A stretch of 64,000 nucleotides of DNA. It comes from Odontocerum albicorne (lineage: Eukaryota > Arthropoda > Insecta > Trichoptera > Odontoceridae). The notes below the pieces were generated by a model. It was not told the DNA's origin. It ran no database searches and saw only the letters and a program-made list of their open reading frames with translations. Shown here piece after piece: positions 33,640 to 45,046 of the stretch (the first letter of the stretch is position 1; every line of letters starts with the position of its first letter). The stretch covers positions 32,765,491-32,829,490 of the forward strand of contig OX463848.1 in NCBI GenBank assembly GCA_949825065.1, written 5' to 3'. Both the position numbers and the translations under genes were made by a program.

Positions 33640-33985
33640 ACACTGTCAGGACCATAAATCTCCTTCGAACCAGCGAAATGAAGGTACTCAGGAGTATCGC
33701 TGGCAAAACCCTTCGTGATAGAGCACGAAACACAGAAATCCGAAGGATGTGCGAAGTTGAAGATATTGTCAGATGGGGACGACAGAGAAGAAGGTTCTGG
33801 AACAAACATGTAATGGCGGAACCAAGAGCCGTAAGAATGGCCAGGTATAGTATCCTCCATGCAAACAGACCTCCAGGACGAGCTCCCAAAAGATGGAAAG
33901 ACAGCTGGCAGTTGACGTCATAAGAGGGACACAATGATGCAGGACCATAACAGGCCAACAGGCCTAAAATAAGAAGAAGAAGATG
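33640..33985 (+). mobile_element. RTE-like LINE C-terminal fragment
   Basis: The plus strand from about 33650 reads R-T-I-N-L-L-R-T-S-E-M-K-V-L-R-S-I-A-G-K, then T-L-R-D-R-A-R-N-T-E-I-R-R, then V-E-D-I-V-R-W-G-R-Q-R-R-R-F-W, then R-P-P-G-R-A-P-K-R-W-K-D-S-W. This is the C-terminus after the reverse transcriptase in RTE-like elements. It ends at AATAAGAAGAAGAAGATG, the same AAG-repeat 3' end as the element at 38300-39065. The coding frame (33678-33923) is still open, but the catalytic half is missing. The minus-strand frame of 118 codons over it is a shadow. Confidence 0.85.
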
Positions 33986-34084
33986 TTGTTACTAAACATC
34001 TTATTTATTACGTTACAAATTTCACGTTACTAACTTGAGTTATAATAAAAAAAAGATTTATTTAAAGCTTGTTCATCTGATATC

Positions 34085-34320
34085 AGCTTTATGTTGTCAA
34101 TATGGGAAAAGCCATCTCCGAGTCATCAAACCCCTAAGTACGGCACTGTGACGTTAGAGTAAAACTGATTTAAGGCGCAGGGCCAGGGGCTGCAATCACG
34201 ATTGGATATCCTCCCAAAAGACAGAGTTTATTGAGAAACTTCCTTCGAGTCTTATCTCCGATTGGCAATACTTTCTATACCCTCCCTCTAACTAGATACA
34301 CAGGGATGGATTTGGAGTTG
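34085..34320. other. GC-moderate repeat-like segment
   Basis: Contains GGCGCAGGGCCAGGGGCTGC, CACGATTGGATATCCTCCCA and ACACAGGGATGGATTTGGAG. The last resembles part of 40560-40700 on the minus strand (ACAGGGATGGATTTAG). It may be a decayed repeat shared by both sites. Confidence 0.3.
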
Positions 34321-34364
34321 TTTAATTTTTTTTTTAAATCGATATGTTATTTTTTTCTTCCCGT

Positions 34365-34740
<376 letters not shown>

Positions 34741-34744
34741 GTAC

Positions 34745-36255
34745 TGCTGCTATATTTTACACATTCAATGTGAGACTAATATAAGAGGCCCGTCTCGGAG
34801 ATAACTTATTCATTCTGTACAAATCAATACTCTAGTCTTATGATCGAATATTAGACCGTAATATATGTTGATTTATTTCTAGAAGTTACGTTACTATGCG
34901 CAAGTAATGCAGACTGCAAAATCAATGAAAATGATGCTCGAGTGGTGACCACACACCTAAAAGAGGCATCCGTCAATACAACGGATCGATAGCAGGTAGT
35001 TTGCTGGGATGCTGTGGATTTAAAGCGCTCGAGGAAGAAAGGAAAGTTCTTACATCCAGCCGTGGACAAGAATCTGTAAAATTGATAACGTGCTACGAGT
35101 ACAATAATTTCACCAGGATCTCCGAATGTGAATATAAATTACGTTAAATAATAAATGTACTGAATATAACACAACTTAAAATCAATAATTCAGTCTGTTA
35201 AGTGTCATGGAGTTTTTGGCTGGCGTTGTGTGTAACGATTTGCTATGGATCCTTTATGCACGGTTAAAAGAAACATGATTAATATTAATAGAAACATGAT
35301 TATAATTTTTCAACAGAAACACTTTTCAAGAAGTTAAAGGTAATTGATTTCTTCGAATGTAAAAATAATTATGTTAGAACACAAAGCAGTTTTTTTAATG
35401 TGGGTTGCAGATATCAACAAAAATATAACACTGATTTAGTCTTCCGTCATGTTGCGGTGATATCTTGTCAACACCTACACTTCAACAATCTTCTTTTGTA
35501 TGCATTTAAAAATATTGTAACATTGAAATGAACATTTATGAAACAAGAAGGCGATATTTATGACTAAGAAAAATGTCATATAAGCATACGGCCTTTGAAC
35601 TGAAAGGTATTGTGTCCTTGGCTCCTAAGTTATTTAACATAGAACCTTAAGTCATGAAATGTTTTTTAAAGTTATGGTTAGTATAAAACTGAAATTTAAA
35701 AATTCCTGATAGAAATCACCGAATTGAGCAAGAGATAACGTCAACACTAGATGGAAACTAAAATTATACTAAAATCATGCAATGGAGAAGTATTTCATAT
35801 GCAGTTCCCTTTTCCTTAATTTTTGTTGGATAAATCCATAAACTCATAAATGAGTGCTATTTTGTTATCACTAATCAGTGAATGACTTTTTGTAAAATAA
35901 ATATTTCTTATTTAAATGCTTTTTTTGGTGGTATGTGATCTTTATACATATTTAGATGTATTGGTTAATTTTTTTGTTTTGTGAAATCTTCCTGCCACAA
36001 GACGGGCTAACCATCAGACAAGAAGAGTGTTTTTTTTGTAAATATTTAAAATAATAAAGTAATAAATATATAAAAAAAAAATTTAAATTACTAATTATAC
36101 ATTAGTAAATCTGTTTCCAGCCCCCGCCGCTTTCATGCATCATTAAAGAGTGACAGAGTGGCGCTTTGACATGAGCAGTGAAAAGTGAGAAGCTTTTGAT
36201 ATAACAGTGCATAACTTACGCTAATATAGAACGTGTGATGAAAAGCTGTTTGATA
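34745..36255. other. No gene recognised
   Basis: A minus-strand frame at 34851-35069 has no domain. A GC-richer patch with CAGCCCCCGCCGCTTTCATG lies at 36119-36140. Otherwise the stretch is AT-rich and unassigned. Confidence 0.5.
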
Positions 36256-36260
36256 TGGTT

Positions 36261-36842
36261 GTAGAGATCATGATGCAGTTGTAATTATGTATGTGATAAC
36301 TTGGGATTTAAGTGTAGAGATCATGATGCAGTTGTAATTATGTATGTGATAACTTGGGATTTAAGTGTAGAGATCATGATGCAGTTGTAATTATGTATGT
36401 GATAACTTGGGATTTAAGTGTAGAGATCATGATGCAGTTGTAATTATGTATGTGATAACTTGGGATTTAAGTGTAGAGATCATGATGCAGTTGTAATTAT
36501 GTATGTGATAACTTGGGATTTAAGTGTAGAGATCATGATGCAGTTGTAATTATGTATGTGATAACTTGGGATTTAAGTGTAGAGATCATGATGCAGTTGT
36601 AATTATGTATGTGATAACTTGGGATTTAAGTGTAGAGATCATGATGCAGTTGTAATTATGTATGTGATAACTTGGGATTTAAGTGTAGAGATCATGATGC
36701 AGTTGTAATTATGTATGTGATAACTTGGGATTTAAGTGTAGAGATCATGCAGTTGTAATTATGTATGTGATAACTTGGGATTTAAGTGTACAGATCATGA
36801 TGCAGTTGTAATTATATATGTGATAACTTGGGATTTAAGTGT
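36261..36842. repeat. Minisatellite, 53 bp x 11, nearly identical
   Basis: Eleven units of GTAGAGATCATGATGCAGTT, GTAATTATGTATGTGATAAC and TTGGGATTTAAGT at steps of 53. The first nine are essentially perfect; the tenth lacks 3 bp and the eleventh has single substitutions. The homogeneity shows a very recent expansion or conversion, with the variant units at one edge. Confidence 0.98.
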
Positions 36843-36849
36843 GTACCTC

Positions 36850-37795
36850 TATATGATAATGTAAGTGCTGAGAGTGAATGTTTCAATTAAGTTATTTCGT
36901 ATACAGAACAAAAAAGTGAAATCTGTGATTGAGGAGTGAGACCATTTCGCCAAAGGCCTTGTCTAGTGAAGGAGTTCTCTATTTTCCCAAAACGGTGGAT
37001 TTTTTGGTTTGATTTGATTTCTATTATTTAAATTTAAAATGTGTTATGAACACTTAATTAATACATTTTTGAAATGAGATGATCTTCAACATTGAACATC
37101 TGAATGAATATTATCAACTTTTGGTAAATAGCACAATATATTTAAGTGTAAATAATGATAATTTTACGCAGTAAAACCAATCTGTATAACATAAATTTTA
37201 ACAAAAAGTAAATAAGTTTGTAGTAATATGTAAAACTTAGACAAAAAATAATTAAACAATTTAATTCATGCGGTTTATAATCTGTTTTATCAAAGTATTA
37301 ATTATAAAATAAGATTTCATCCACTCTCGAAGACCACGATTCTCCTTATTTTGTAGCCTAAAACGAAACAGCCTCCTAATTATTTCTATTTCTTCACCCA
37401 TTAATATTTTAAACAACCGCTTTAAAGAACAGCAATTAATGTTCTTAATTGAATCGGCGCGTAGCGGTTTGTGGCAAATCGAGCTTTGTGGCAAATCGGC
37501 TGGAAACAATTTACGAACAAAACACTTGAAGTGACCACAAACACGTGCGTGAGGTAAATATCAAGCTTTTGAACGATTATTAAGTTTATCACTGCGTAGC
37601 AACCTGTACTGATGCTTTAATAATATTAAAAGGACAATCTATAAGGCGCCGTTTAGAGAGCAGAGTCTTGCCAATGGAAGTCAAAATATTAAACATAATC
37701 TAGATACTTCGGTTTACCAGAATTTATAACAATTATTGATTGACCTCATTAACAATACTCGAATAATCAATCAAATTTAGGAGGTTTTTTAAAAC
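36850..37795. other. No gene; one SINE-like scrap
   Basis: TATTAAAAGGACAATCTATA then GCGCCG..GAGAGCAGAGTCTTGCC at 37624-37675 resembles ATAAAAGGACAACTCATATA..AGAGCAGAATCT at 51405-51450, so these may be heads of another SINE. The minus-strand frame at 37261-37509 has no domain. Confidence 0.4.
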
Positions 37796-37799
37796 AGCT

Positions 37800-38275
37800 T
37801 AGCTAAATTTATTTATAAAGGGTTTTTCAACTTGAGCGGTTTTTTTAATTCTTTGATAAAACACAGACAGCGTCGTGAACTTGCCTGGGTCTTGTAACAT
37901 TTGAGAAGTGTAATGTATGACGTTTATAAAAATGGAGTCGTATGCAATATAACAACGCGTTCAAATTGTCAAATTATATTATGTGTTGTAATATCCAGGA
38001 ACGGTGATGTTAATTGCCCACCAAGATCATGTGATCTGACACCGTTGGGCTATTTTCTCTGGGGTTACACGAACATCCAGGTCTATAAGAATCACCTCCA
38101 ATCAATCTCTGAGCTGAAGGACGAAATTATTCGCGTTATCGGTGAGTTAGAACCGCAATTATGCCAAAATGTCATCGAAAATTTTGACAAAAGAGTGGAC
38201 ATCTGTGGAGCTGCAAGAGGTGGACATTTGGCGGATATTGGTTTTTTGTGTTTAAATGTCATATATTATACTTCA
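37800..38275 (+). pseudogene. Tc1/mariner-superfamily transposase, C-terminal fragment
   Basis: The open frame at 37901-38368 contains, from residue 31, I-S-R-N-G-D-V-N-C-P-P-R-S-C-D-L-T-P-L-G-Y-F-L-W-G-Y. This is the third-Asp block of the IS630/Tc1/mariner DDE domain. Next come S-E-L-K-D-E-I-I-R-V-I-G-E-L, then V-I-E-N-F-D-K-R-V-D-I-C-G-A-A-R-G-G-H-L. In active relatives the block reads L-T-P-L-D-Y-F-L-W-G; here the catalytic Asp is Gly at residue 50, so it is inactive. The first two catalytic residues and the DNA-binding domain are missing. The sequence left of 37901 may hold the 5' end. An RTE-like element is inserted or abuts at 38300 in the opposite orientation. Confidence 0.85.
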
Positions 38276-38299
38276 ATGACCAAAAGTTTGCGAATTGTG

Positions 38300-39065
38300 T
38301 GTTTTATTCTTCTTCTTCTTCTAGATCTTGCGATCTGTTTAAACAGGACTTCAGTTTTGGTCCTGTGACGAAGATGTCCAACTTTTTCTCCATCTCTTTG
38401 GTAGACGTCCCGGTGGTCGACGACCTTCTGGAATGTCGTGCATTACAATCGTAGGTATTCTCGCGGAGCTATCTTCTCAACGTGGTCCCTCCAGAATCGT
38501 CTTCTCTGCCTATTCCATCTCACGATGTCCTCAATGTTACAACTTCTGCGGATTTCCTCATTAGGTATCCTATCTCTAAAGGTTCTACCTACGATAGGCT
38601 ACAGTGCTTTCATTTATGTTGTTCTGAGGAGGTGTTTCGTTCTTACAGAGTCTGCTCTTGCTTCGATTCCGTAAGTCATAACAGGTATTATGCATGTTTT
38701 GTATATTCTGACTTTGCTTTCCACCAACATGTATTTATTGCCCCAAACAGTGTTCCTCAGGCATCCAGAGAGAACTGCTGGTTTATTGGTCTGTTCTTTG
38801 ACTTCATTACATAGATCGTTGCAGCTAGATATCTCCACACCCAGGTATTTAAACTTCATGACCTGTTCTATGGGTTTATTTTCCACAACCGATTTGCACC
38901 TAAGAGGCTTTCTGGATATTGTTAGACATTTTGTTTTGCCGACGGATATCGTCATGGTTTATCTCTCAGATGCAAGATGAGACCTATACAACATTCTTTG
39001 TAGATCGTCTTCGCTTTCTTCTAGTATAGTTGTGTCGTCAACATAGCATACCACGCTGATATGTT
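38300..39065 (-). pseudogene. RTE-like LINE: end of reverse transcriptase and C-terminus
   Basis: Minus strand, 5' at about 39065. It reads C-Y-V-D-D-T-T-I-L-E-E-S-E-D-D-L-Q-R-M; YVDD (39045-39034) is the reverse transcriptase active-site motif carrying the metal-binding Asp pair. Then come M-T-I-S-V-G-K-T-K-C-L-T-I-S-R and F-K-Y-L-G-V-E-I-S-S, then R-I-Y-K-T-C-I-I-P-V-M-T-Y-G-I-E, which are the conserved blocks after the palm. After stops it continues R-T-F-R-D-R-I-P-N-E-E-I-R-R and V-R-W-D-R-Q-R-R-R-F-W, then R-P-P-G-R-L-P-K-R-W-R-K-S-W. It ends in (AAG)n at about 38322-38305. Endonuclease and most of the polymerase are missing, and several stops make it non-functional. Confidence 0.9.
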
Positions 39066-39134
39066 TTAGTCATGAAAAAAAATCAATTAAAAACCCGCTC
39101 AATTTAAAAGACTGTTTAGCATCATCGTAACCAT

Positions 39135-39510
39135 CAGCTCGGTTCACTTCAATATTGGATAGGCTTCCCTGCTCTTACGAATAACATTGTTTTGGGCCCC
39201 ATTAATCGATCCTTCGTGTTAAGAACTACTGGAGTAGGCACGAAACTCTTTGTTTGTAACCACACGTCTTAGTAATAGTACCGTACGTAAATAAGTGAAA
39301 ACACTCGCACACGTCTAGTGCGTGTAAGTCATGTTACCAGACGACCTCTTTTACCAGGCGAGCTGTTTTACATGACGAGCTCTTTAACCAGACAAACTAT
39401 TTTACCAGACTGGGATCTTTATTTTTATTTTTTCAGGTATATCGAGAATCGAGCCCAAAATTCCCGAGAAGAAATCAAATAACTTGCCAACGAGACCGCG
39501 GACAATGTCA
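39135..39510 (-). mobile_element. SINE-A copy, near full length
   Basis: On the minus strand: head TCGTTGGCAAGTTATTTGAT with B box GGGCTCGATTCTC; then CCAGTCTGGTAAAATAGTTT; a tract with TGGTAA and GTC/GCC units repeated four times (39345-39420); CGCACTAGACGTGTGCGAGT; and CCTACTCCAGTAGTTCTTAA. These parts recur in the same order at 49140-49470 and 47040-47335. Confidence 0.8.
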
Positions 39511-39610
39511 AAAAAATAATTATTACCTCATGTCACGTATCTACACCGATGTATATATTCATTATTAATTTCAACCAACAGGATTTTGTGTCATATTATA
39601 TTATCAGTAT

Positions 39611-40210
39611 TAAGGATCGTTAAAGTGGAAAAACCAAACAACGATAAGTCACCTGAAATGTAGGCATCTATGATCGTTAAAGTGTAAAAATAAAACTATG
39701 ATAAGTCACCTGAAATGTAGGCATCTATGATCGTTAAAGTGTAAAAATAAAACTATGATAAGTCACCTGAAATGTAGGCATCTATGATCGTTAAAGTGTA
39801 AAAACAAAACAATGATAAGTCACCTGAAATATAAGCATCTATTATGGTTAAATTATAAAAACAAAACAATGATAAGTAACCTGAAATGTAGGCATCTAGG
39901 ATCGTTAAAGTGTAAAAACAAAACAATAAGTCACCTGAAATGTAGATATCTAGCATCATTGAAGTGTAAAAACAAAACAATAAGTGACCTGAAATGTAGG
40001 CATCTATGATCGTTAAAGTGTGAAAACAAAACAATAAGTCTCCAGAAATGATCGTAAAAGTGTTAAAACAAAACAATTTTAAGTCTGCGGAAATGTAGGT
40101 AATGCGGAAAACGGTAAAATACTGCGGAAATGCGGAAATCTACGATCGCAAAAGTCAAAACACGAATTAATAGTAAATTTTCTGAAATGTAGGTATATAT
40201 TATATGATCG
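39611..40210. repeat. Minisatellite, about 57 bp x 9
   Basis: Units of GATCGTTAAAGTGTAAAAAC, AAAACAATGATAAGTCACCT and GAAATGTAGGCATCTAT. A period of 57 (19 codons) gives a minus-strand frame repeating F-C-F-Y-T-L-T-I-I-D-A-Y-I-S-G-D-L. The plus strand is also open, so I read the frames as a consequence of period and not a gene. Units decay toward 40210. Confidence 0.93.
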
Positions 40211-40559
40211 TAAAAATTAAAAAAAAACAAACAATGATAAATCCTAGAAGAATAAGTATTGAAATTAGAATTATATGTAAATAGAGATTTAATATATATT
40301 TTGAGACAATAATGCCACACCCTTATATTTTTTTGAATCTAATAAAAATTTATTGAATCATCAAGTTCTTTACAAAGTCAAGATGAATAATCCACAAAAG
40401 AATATGTATAGAATGATGTCTAATGTTTTGAAATTCAAAATATTCTTTGACAAACATATCAGAAAAACAATCCATATTTGGTAATCAAGTTTAACTTTTG
40501 ACGTAGAAATCATCAATAAATATATACCACCAATATCTAAATCCATCCCTGTTCTTGGG

Positions 40560-40700
40560 TCTAAGGGGTGGATTATTGCACCCTTAATCCAGACATGATC
40601 GGCGTCTTGACGTGACGGACCCCTCCGCGGCAGCTTAACTTGCTGGAGTCTTGTCTCGGCCCTGGCTTTAATGGCTGTTGCTGAAAGACGGTTCACCGAG
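40560..40700 (-). other. GC-rich patch, unclassified
   Basis: A minus-strand frame reads A-T-A-I-K-A-R-A-E-T-R-L-Q-Q-V-K-L-P-R-R then G-P-S-R-Q-D-A-D-H-V-W. Composition differs sharply from both sides. I recognise no domain. It could be an old repeat end, and a weak echo lies at 34085-34320. Confidence 0.3.
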
Positions 40701-40925
40701 TTTGATTGATTTGTTTTTATCCTTTGTAATTAATCGTTTTGCCCTATAAGGATACGCCTTCATTTTTAAAAACTTTATGTTTCCGTAGTGACAAAAAATA
40801 CCGATATAATCTGACACAGAAGTGGCGGACGAGCATGCTATAATTTTTTTTAACTTACTTCGGTACATTTATAAAAAAAAAATAACACGAATATAATGAC
40901 ACACGATAAAAAAAAGTGTCCAATA

Positions 40926-41375
40926 CAGGGTATCCCAAAAAAATGTATACACACTTAACAGCTTGCCCTTTACTCAAGTTTGCTGCAGAAATTTGCTATA
41001 CCACGCATTTATAAGGAGTTTAGAAATGAGAATAACTTTAATTTTCATTTATATGGTGCCCTTCTCCACTGCCGTTGGCATGTGAGGACCTATTTTATGA
41101 AAAATTGCTGAACAGATGACTTGGACATAGAGGTAATATTGATTACCCCTCGCGCTCCCCAAATTTCACGCCAATGAACTTTTTTATAGAAACCTTTCAA
41201 AAATAAAGTCTATGATACAAAACCGGAAACATTAATCAATTAAAAGCAGCCATTAAAAAATAATGCGCCAAAATACCAAATCAAATGATTCGTGATGTTA
41301 GCGATTCTACGTCATTTGCAGTGTCTGGACCAGAACGGCCATTACTTAGAGCACTTGCGATAATTTGAAAAATCT
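40926..41375 (+). pseudogene. Tc1/mariner-superfamily element remnant with left end
   Basis: TA is followed by CAGGGTATCCCAAAAAAATG TATACACACTT (from 40926), a typical end of the IS630/Tc1/mariner group. From about 41124 the plus strand reads G-H-R-G-N-I-D-Y-P-S-R-S-P-N-F-T-P-M-N-F-F-I, the third-Asp block, with Asn at both usual Asp positions. Frameshifted coding follows: I-N-Q-L-K-A-A-I-K-K, then C-A-K-I-P-N-Q-M-I-R-D-V. No right end could be identified. It is a distinct lineage from the element at 37800-38275. Confidence 0.8.
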
Positions 41376-41554
41376 ACGTTTGTCTTCTTTAATTTTTAGT
41401 TTTATCTAAAATATACCTTAGTAAATACTGAATTTATGATCACTTAAAGAGTGACACTCTCTACTTAAGGTGGTATACAGTACACGCAGGCATTTAAAGG
41501 TGGTCTACAAATTACAAATCAAAATACTTGTTATAAAACAGTTATAAAATGTGC

Positions 41555-42275
41555 TAGAAAACAATGATGAGAAAACAGAAATAGAACAATAAATCCAGGA
41601 AAAAATAACCGAAATGTATATCCAATCAATATATCAATTAGGCTTAAGTATTGCGCTTGGAACAAACCATAAACAATCCACCTAAAACACGATAGAAGAT
41701 AGAAACTTGTGTTATGGAAACGATGATAGATAGATAGAAACTTGATAGAAGATAAAAACATGTGTCATAAAAACGATGATAGATAGATAGAAACTAGATA
41801 GAAGATATAAACCTGTATCACGAAAACGATGATAGATAGACAGAAACTAGATATAAACTAGAGAGAAGAAAGAATTATGTGTCATGGAAACGATGATAGA
41901 TAGATAGAAACGTGTCATGGAAACGATATAGAAACATGTGTCATGGAAACGATGATAGATAGATAGAAACTAGATAGAAGATATAAACGTGCATCATGGA
42001 AACGATGATAGATACATAAAAACCAGAAAGAAGAAAGAAACACGTATCATGGAAACGATGATGGATAGATAGAAACTAGATAGCAGATAGAAACATGTGT
42101 CATGGAAACGATAATAAATAGGTAAAAACTAGAAAGAAGATAAGCATGTGTAATGGAAACGATAATAGATAGGTGGAAACTAGATAAAAGATAGAAACAT
42201 GTATCATGGAAATGATGATAGATAAATAGAAATTAGATAGAAGAAAGAAACATGTGTCATGGAAACGATGTACAA
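41555..42275. repeat. Minisatellite, about 53 bp x 12-13
   Basis: Units of ATGTGTCATGGAAACGATGA, TAGATAGATAGAAACTAGAT and AGAAGATAGAAAC, with internal GATA slippage and several shortened units. Minus-strand open frames across it are artefacts. Confidence 0.93.
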
Positions 42276-42389
42276 GAAGTGGAATCACTTTAACAGTGAC
42301 TGTCATGAACCATCTTGAAGTCTTCGTAGTCGCTTTACAAAAATGGTTTCTCAATCTAGTCGATCACTGTAAAATATCACAACATCATT

Positions 42390-42560
42390 ACCATCCCGCT
42401 ATTACCTTATTGGCGTAGACAGAAACAACAAATCCCGCTCCTATCGTAAGACTTTTCATTCTTCCTTATTTCAAAATTATATTGAGTTGGTCATGCCACG
42501 TCTCACTAGGTATTCCCAAAACTTTACCTTCTTTACTACTCATATAGACTAATTTAGTAA
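42390..42560 (-). mobile_element. Divergent LINE-A 3' tail
   Basis: ATTACCATCCCGCTATTACC then TTGGCGTAGACAGAAACA marks the 3' end. The complement of ATATTGAGTTGGTCATGCCA corresponds to the W-H-D-Q-L-N-I block. Confidence 0.5.
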
Positions 42561-42569
42561 ATTTTTCAT

Positions 42570-43605
42570 CAACCATCCCAATGCTTAATTCTTCATCTTC
42601 AACACACCATCTGCTTCTAATTCACGTTCTTTCCTCAAGTGTTTTTTTTTCATTCTGTAAGACATTGTCATTTTCACATATTCTACTGAATATTTTATTT
42701 TACCTCATTTATCTTCCTTTAATATATTTTTCACAACGTATAAATTTCGTTTGGTATCCTAAGTTAAGATACCAGGCAAAAAAATACCTTAGTTATGAAA
42801 GGTGATCGAATAGCGACCATGCACCTCAAATGACATCCTATTTCAAGAGCAAATATGAACCATTTTGAGAGTATCATGCAACAAAAACCTTATGAGATGT
42901 TTTTCTTGACAGTACCTACAGTAGTACTGATTTTTCAGGATCTTCTCCAGAATAAAAACAGTTACCTTCTAGTTATGTATGGGTTCAAAATTTGCATCTC
43001 ATGCACGCAGAGGATATCCATTCTTCTTTCTGTATCTGTGTATTTCTATATGGAAATATTTGTGCAAATAAATAACACACATCGGAAGCATGAAAGAATA
43101 TCTCAAACTGTATTTTCTGATGTTTTCCGTTTAACTTATTTCGCAATAAACCTTGAGTTCATAGACTTCATTTTGAATCATAATAAACCATTTTCTTTGA
43201 CACTTCATTTTCTTTCAATCCGCATTATTCCTCTATGTCCTCATTGTTTATCTTCTTATTCATTGTTTATCCACACATTCAATACAACGCTTTCATTTCT
43301 ACCGCAGTTATCATTATTTCATAACGTTTTGTACATAACATATGCTACGTAGCATAAAATATACGTCAAATATGATGGGAAACAAAGAATGGGTAGGAAG
43401 AACTTGAGATCCATGTCGAAACAACATGATTTGATGTTGAACAGATTTTTTCAAAATTAACATAAATTATGAGCTAACGTCGACAAAAAGTATACGAAAG
43501 CAGTGGGAAAATAATGTGTAAAGTTTTATATTTTATACAGTAAATGCACTTTTTTTTTAATCCAAGCAAATCAATTAAAAAGCATGCTTTTGACTTTTCT
43601 TTTTA
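42570..43605. other. No gene recognised
   Basis: A 165-codon plus-strand frame at 42855-43352 is open but Phe/Leu/Ile/Ser rich, has no recognised domain, and its 3' half resembles antisense LINE-type AT/CT-rich sequence. I do not call it. Confidence 0.45.
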
Positions 43606-43611
43606 ATAGAC

Positions 43612-43925
43612 GATCTTCATATCCTAGTCGGTAAGACTCTTGTCTTTAAGCCCAGGAGTTTTGAATTTTATTCCCGACGACACATAAATAACAGGTAGTT
43701 CTAGTCTGGTAAAAAAGCTCGTCTGGTAACAATCCAATCACGTGCTTTACTTGTTTGAGTGTTATTGACTATTCACGTGTAGAGTAATATTTCCAACACC
43801 TGCAATGATAATCTACAAATTCTTAACTCGTTAGAAATAATTAATGAAGCTGAATACATTGTTGACTCCCACCCACCCTATTTAATATGTCCGAGTTACT
43901 AATTCGGATGTGTTGAAGGATTTCA
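43612..43925 (+). mobile_element. SINE-A copy
   Basis: tRNA-like head ATCCTAGTCGGTAAGACTCT TGTC with a decayed B box (TTTTATTCCCGACGACAC), then TTCTAGTCTGGTAAAAAAGC and TCGTCTGGTAACAATCC. It ends ACCCTATTTAATATGTCCGA then GTTACTAATTCGGATGTGTT, as in other SINE-A copies. Confidence 0.75.
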
Positions 43926-44435
43926 TTGAAAAGTAAATTACTTTATAAAGGTATCAAAAATAATTTAATAATTTTTAAAATAAAATCGTACCGGTTAAAT
44001 ATAAGAAATCAGTGCCAAATGCATTTGTTACTTCAGCATAACGTTCTCAAATGTCCCGCCGCACCCTTATATCTCGTTCGAAAAAACCAACCAAATTGTG
44101 CATTGTACACTGAAGTCTTAAAATAAATAAATAAATCGATAACTATTGACTTCTTCCTTGGAAAACCTTGATATAAAACATTTTTTTTAAATGGAGATAA
44201 ATTTTTAAAAGAAATTTCCAAGTTTTGCAAGCAATGTAAAGCACAGCGTTAGCTTAATCTTATAATCCATAAATTATCTTGCAGACGTCATTGATAAAGA
44301 GTTCATAACTTTTAAAATAGTAGTTTAAGAAATTTTTATCGCTCTTTCAGCACTTTAAAAATTAGCAAAATTAAAACGAAACACAAGTTAACGTACTGCA
44401 AAAGATGTTTTCGTTATTATGTATACAAACATACA

Positions 44436-44443
44436 TACGAGTA
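44436..44443. other. Putative TA-CGAG-TA excision footprint in LINE-A tail
   Basis: Removing CGAGTA from CATACATACGAGTACCATTA restores CATACATACCATTA, the same as the LINE-A 3' end at 1250 (CATACATACCATCACG). Confidence 0.5.
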
Positions 44444-44747
44444 CCATTACACTATTTTTCTGTCGGGATAGATAGAGGGAACAGAGTGTCAGGCTTTCCA
44501 ATAATGATACACATCCTTCGCCTCTACTACATCCATATACCTTCTCGGGATCTATTTTCTGACTTTTACATTTCCTTGTTTCAAAATGTCATTCACTTGA
44601 TCCATTCTTCCCTTTATCTTCCTTTTATCATGCTTAACACTCAGATTTGTACCAAATATTTATGATATTTGTTTGATTAGTCTTTCTTCATTCGTTCTAC
44701 ATGGTCAAACCATCTGAATGCTATTCTTCATATTACTCAACATATTG

Positions 44748-44812
44748 TATTACGCTTTTGCTGTATACAGTACAACCTGGAGGCTTATTACCGTGTGACA
44801 ATATATCAGTCT
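44748..44812 (-). mobile_element. SINE-B tail inserted in LINE-A
   Basis: GTATACAGTACAACCTGGAG then GCTTATTACCGTGTGACAAT is the reverse complement of the SINE-B 3' end. LINE-A sequence resumes on the right with ATCACATTCATCCCTAACCA. Short ACATAT/ATATAT sequences at the edges may be the target duplication. Confidence 0.65.
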
Positions 44813-45046
44813 TCAGATCACATTCATCCCTAACCACTTCATTCTGTTTTCAGTCATACATTATCCCCCAATGCATTCTTCACAGTGAACACATTTCTAC
44901 AGCATTAACGGGTTTCCACTTATTTCAGTATTATTGCACAACCACGTTTCACTCACATACATAAAAGATAGTACTTAAATACTGTTGGAGACTATCACCT
45001 TAAAAATAAGTATTTGGTATTTGTTTAATTGCTTTATTGTACAATC

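Larger units (their letters stand above)
44425..44965 (-). mobile_element. LINE-A 3' tail copy interrupted by a SINE-B tail
   Basis: The 3' end near 44430 carries CATACATACGAGTACCATTA, where other copies read CATACATACCATCACG. Upstream are the W-x-D-Q-V-N and G-R-P-R blocks (complement of 44595-44640), the F-R-W-F-D-H-V block, and V-R-D-E-C-D (complement of 44818-44835). SINE-B tail sequence (44748-44812) splits the element between 44745 and 44815. Confidence 0.75.

Noticed and set aside
33602..33958. 118-codon minus-strand open frame
   Set aside because: It is the antisense shadow of an RTE-like C-terminus whose plus-strand motifs are clear.
39753..40076. Repetitive 107-codon minus-strand protein
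   Set aside because: It is explained by the 57-bp minisatellite; the plus strand is open too.
42855..43352. 165-codon plus-strand open frame
   Set aside because: No recognisable domain, AT-rich codon mix and no splice or promoter context. It could be revisited with expression data.
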